A stretch of DNA of 64,000 bases, from assembly GCF_022760965.1 (NCBI RefSeq), contig NZ_JAKVIJ010000008.1, positions 120,884 to 184,883 of the forward strand, given 5' to 3'. Every line of letters begins with the position of its first letter. Position 1 is the stretch's first letter. The translations under genes and the position numbers were made by a program. Source of the DNA: Simplicispira sedimenti (lineage in GTDB: Bacteria; Pseudomonadota; Gammaproteobacteria; Burkholderiales; Burkholderiaceae_C). This document shows, piece by piece, positions 61,999-64,000 of this stretch. Below the pieces are notes generated by a model that made no database searches, had not been told where the DNA came from, and worked only from the letters and a program-made list of their open reading frames with translations.

Positions 61999-62328
61999 AT
62001 GACCCACGTCGTCTCCGAAAACTGCATCAAGTGCAAATACACCGATTGTGTGGACGTGTGCCCCGTTGACTGCTTCGTCGAAGGCCCGAACATGCTGGTC
62101 ATCAACCCGGACGAGTGCATCGACTGCGCCGTCTGCGTGCCTGAGTGCCCTGCCAACGCCATCTTCGCCGAGGAAGACCTGCCCCCCACCGAGCTGGCCT
62201 TCATCAAGATCAACGCCGATCTGACCAACGCCCCCGGCTGGAAGCCCATCACCAAGCGCAAGGCCGCCCTGCCCGACGCCGACGAGTGGAACGGCCAGCC
62301 CGGCAAGGTCAAGGACCTGCAGCGGTAA
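61999..62328 (+). CDS. fdxA: Seven-iron ferredoxin FdxA
   Basis: The 109-residue ferredoxin has C9, C12, C17, C21 and C25 in ENCIKCKYTDCVDVCPVDCF, and CIDCAVCVPECP in the second motif. This arrangement gives a 3Fe-4S and a 4Fe-4S cluster. The C-terminal extension (PITKRKAALPDADEW) is typical of proteobacterial FdxA. It sits right before a ferredoxin-NADP reductase gene and behind sulfate assimilation genes. Electron supply to sulfite reductase is plausible but inferred. Confidence 0.95.
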   Translation: MTHVVSENCIKCKYTDCVDVCPVDCFVEGPNMLVINPDECIDCAVCVPECPANAIFAEEDLPPTELAFIKINADLTNAPGWKPITKRKAALPDADEWNGQPGKVKDLQR

Positions 62329-62333
62329 TGCAC

Positions 62334-62443
62334 AACCCCCTGTGGCGCTGCGCGCCTTCCCCCTTCTCTCGCAAAGCCATGCTTTGCGGGAAGGGGGACG
62401 CCGCCGGTGCTGCGGGGCGACCCTTGCACGGCGGCCCTGGCCT
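62334..62443 (+). repeat. Repeat B copy 4 (after fdxA)
   Basis: AACCCCCTGTGGCGCTGCGC, hairpin 1 with CGCAAAGC-CAT-GCTTTGCG, hairpin 2 with GCCGCC...GGCGGC, then CCTGGCC. A tail (about 62444-62480: CGTCCGTTGCATCGGCTGC) leads to the next gene. It starts 6 bases after the stop. Confidence 0.88.
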
Positions 62444-62488
62444 GGGCCGCGTCCGTTGCATCGGCTGCAGGCCTCACTGAGTTCAGGA

Positions 62489-63532
62489 ATGCTCAGCACC
62501 GACGCCATCGTCATCGGCGCGGGGCCTGTTGGCCTTTTTCAGGTGTTCCAGCTCGGCCTGCAAGGCCTGCGCGCCCACGTCATCGACGCGCTGCCCCACC
62601 CCGGCGGCCAGTGCGCCGAGCTGTACGGCGACAAACCCATCTACGACATCCCAGCCGTCCAGGCCTGCACCGGGAACGAACTGGTGCAGCGCCTGCTGAC
62701 ACAAATCCAGCCCTTCGCCCCCACGCTGCACCTCGGCCAGCAGGTGGACACGGTGCAGGCATTGCCCGAAGGCGGCTTCCGCGTCGGCACCGCGCAAGGC
62801 ACGCAGCTGCAGGCCCGCGCCGTGTTCATCGCCACCGGCGTGGGCGCCTTCGTGCCGCGCACCCTCAAGCTCCCAGGGCTCGAGGCCCATGAGGGCGGCC
62901 AACTGCGCTACCGCTTGGACGACAACGCCAGCCTCACGGGCCAGCGCGTGGTGGTGCACGGCGGCGACGAATCCGCCGTGCAGCAAGCCATCGCCTGCGC
63001 CACCGCCCCCGAGGCCCTGCGCCCCGCCCACACCACCCTGCAGCACCGCCGCGACGTGTTCGACGCCCCGCCCGCCCTGCTGGAAGAGTTGCAGGCCCTG
63101 CGCGCGGCCGGCCGCATCGCGGTCGCCATCGGCGTGGCCGGCGGCATCGTAGAAGAACAAGGCCGTCTCACCGCGCTGGAACTGACCACGCCCGAGGGCA
63201 CGCAGCTGCGCCTGCCGCTGGACCTGCTGCTCGTGCGCCTGGGTCTGGTGCCGCGCCTGGGGCCCATCGCCGAATGGGGCCTGGCCTTGGAACGCAAGCA
63301 GCTCGTGGTGGACACCGCCACCTTCGCCACCAGCGAGCCCGGCATCCACGCCGTGGGCGACGCCATCACCTACCCCGGCAAGCGCAAGCTCATCCTCAGC
63401 GGCTTCCACGAAGCCACGCTGGCCGCCTTTGGCGCGGCGGAATGGCTGGCGGGGCACAAGCTGCCGCTGGAGTACACGACCAGCAGCGAACGACTGCAAG
63501 GCTTGCTGGGTGTGGCGCCGTCGGCGCGCTGA
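62489..63532 (+). CDS. Thioredoxin-reductase-like ferredoxin/flavodoxin-NADP+ reductase
   Basis: The 347-residue FAD/NAD(P) protein has AIVIGAGPVGLFQVFQLGL, HPGGQCAELYGDKPIYDIPA and VVVHGGDESAVQQA for the second nucleotide site, and ends with GIHAVGDAITYPGKRKLILSGFHEA. The CxxC redox pair of true thioredoxin reductases is missing, which is the mark of the ferredoxin-NADP reductase group. It would move electrons between NADPH and FdxA. The ATG at 62489 is preceded by AGGA with almost no spacer, and repeat B lies upstream. Confidence 0.9.
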   Translation: MLSTDAIVIGAGPVGLFQVFQLGLQGLRAHVIDALPHPGGQCAELYGDKPIYDIPAVQACTGNELVQRLLTQIQPFAPTLHLGQQVDTVQALPEGGFRVGTAQGTQLQARAVFIATGVGAFVPRTLKLPGLEAHEGGQLRYRLDDNASLTGQRVVVHGGDESAVQQAIACATAPEALRPAHTTLQHRRDVFDAPPALLEELQALRAAGRIAVAIGVAGGIVEEQGRLTALELTTPEGTQLRLPLDLLLVRLGLVPRLGPIAEWGLALERKQLVVDTATFATSEPGIHAVGDAITYPGKRKLILSGFHEATLAAFGAAEWLAGHKLPLEYTTSSERLQGLLGVAPSAR

Positions 63533-63743
63533 CCAGACTGGGGCGCGCCTGGCCAGAGAATTCGGCGCGCTACTTCCCCGCGTCATTTATTAATGGCGCT
63601 AAAAACACACCCTGCTGCGGCAGAATCGCAGCGCGCGCTCAGCGCGTGCGTCTGTACCCAGACACCGCCGCCCACGGGCCCGGGCCTACCCGCCCGGCGC
63701 CCAAGGGCACCCATTCCGCAATCGTCTTCGGAAGCCTCTTTCC

Positions 63744-64000
63744 ATGCGCCCCTTTCTCCTGAAATCCCCCCTCGTCGCTGCTGTCATCCTGGCCTGTGCG
63801 GCCCCCGCCATGGCCCAGGAGCAAGTCGTCAAGATCGGCCACAGCGGCCCCTTGTCCGGCCCCAACACCTTTGCCGGGCGCGACAACGACAACGGCGTGC
63901 GCCTGGCGGTCGAGGAGCTCAACGCCCGCAAGATCAACGTGGGTGGCAAGACGCTGAAGTTTGAAGTGGTTTCCGAGGACGACCAGTGCGACGCCAAGAC
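63744..64000 (+). CDS. ABC transporter substrate-binding protein (branched-chain amino-acid type), 3'-truncated
   Basis: The frame is open to the end of the window (85 residues visible). It starts with a signal peptide (MRPFLLKSPLVAAVILACA, cleaved after AMA) and then QEQVVKIGHSGPLSGPNTFAG and DNDNGVRLAVEELNARKI. This is the N-terminal fold of LivJ/LivK-type periplasmic binding proteins. The 3' end is outside the window. Ligand unknown: these proteins bind amino acids, amides or aromatic acids. Confidence 0.9.
   Translation, partial: MRPFLLKSPLVAAVILACAAPAMAQEQVVKIGHSGPLSGPNTFAGRDNDNGVRLAVEELNARKINVGGKTLKFEVVSEDDQCDAK

Overview
The window looks like ordinary chromosome from a high-GC betaproteobacterium of the family Comamonadaceae, most like Acidovorax or a close relative. 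Gene content, codon use and two dispersed repeat families support this; the genus is inferred, not proven. No rRNA, tRNA, CRISPR array, prophage, transposase or defence locus was seen. Both ends are cut: a sigma-factor gene at the left and a branched-chain amino-acid-type binding-protein gene at the right.

Layout. 0-3 kb: a sigma factor translationally coupled to DUF3619, DUF3106 and RDD membrane-protein genes, then a LOG-family gene. 3-9 kb: nadE-glnB, a FemAB/GNAT-like gene and a CHASE/PAS/GGDEF/EAL protein. 9-15 kb: a compact sufBCDSU-sufT operon for Fe-S cluster assembly. 15-17 kb: DUF2249 and nnrS with an NsrR-like operator. 17-22 kb: two chemoreceptor genes sharing about 0.7 kb of identical DNA, around a lipase-like gene. 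22-27 kb: soluble and membrane pyrophosphatases in divergent orientation, then DUF1631. 27-37 kb: DUF2325, hrpA, a chromate transporter, argA, a GAF/HD-GYP protein and dsbB. 37-41 kb: the sulfate importer sbp-cysT-cysW-cysA. 41-47 kb: a third chemoreceptor, an HDOD protein, a LysR/azoR pair and a lipoate-ligase-like gene. 47-53 kb: a periplasmic nitrate reductase operon napDAGHB preceded by a perfect FNR box. 53-64 kb: yggX, mnmC, then a sulfate assimilation run (TSUP exporter, cysI, DUF934, cysH, cysD, cysN), fdxA and a TrxR-like ferredoxin-NADP reductase.

The parts fit together as sulfur, Fe-S and anaerobic respiration biology. Sulfate import, activation and reduction to sulfide are here, with a plausible ferredoxin/reductase pair to feed sulfite reductase. 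SUF builds clusters, and Nap and NnrS handle nitrate and NO. P-II, c-di-GMP proteins and chemoreceptors provide sensing.

The most unusual content is repeat structure rather than a new enzyme system. (1) Repeat A is an AT-flanked ~55 bp imperfect palindrome with at least ten copies. Several lie inside genes, and all four copies read in their own forward direction use one reading frame. (2) Repeat B is a ~105 bp two-hairpin element placed a few bases after stop codons, with compensatory changes in both stems. (3) One ~161 bp element with terminal inverted repeats resembles a MITE. Also notable are a Nap operon without napC, a clusterless CysH, a SufU-type scaffold in a proteobacterium, and several well-formed operator palindromes.
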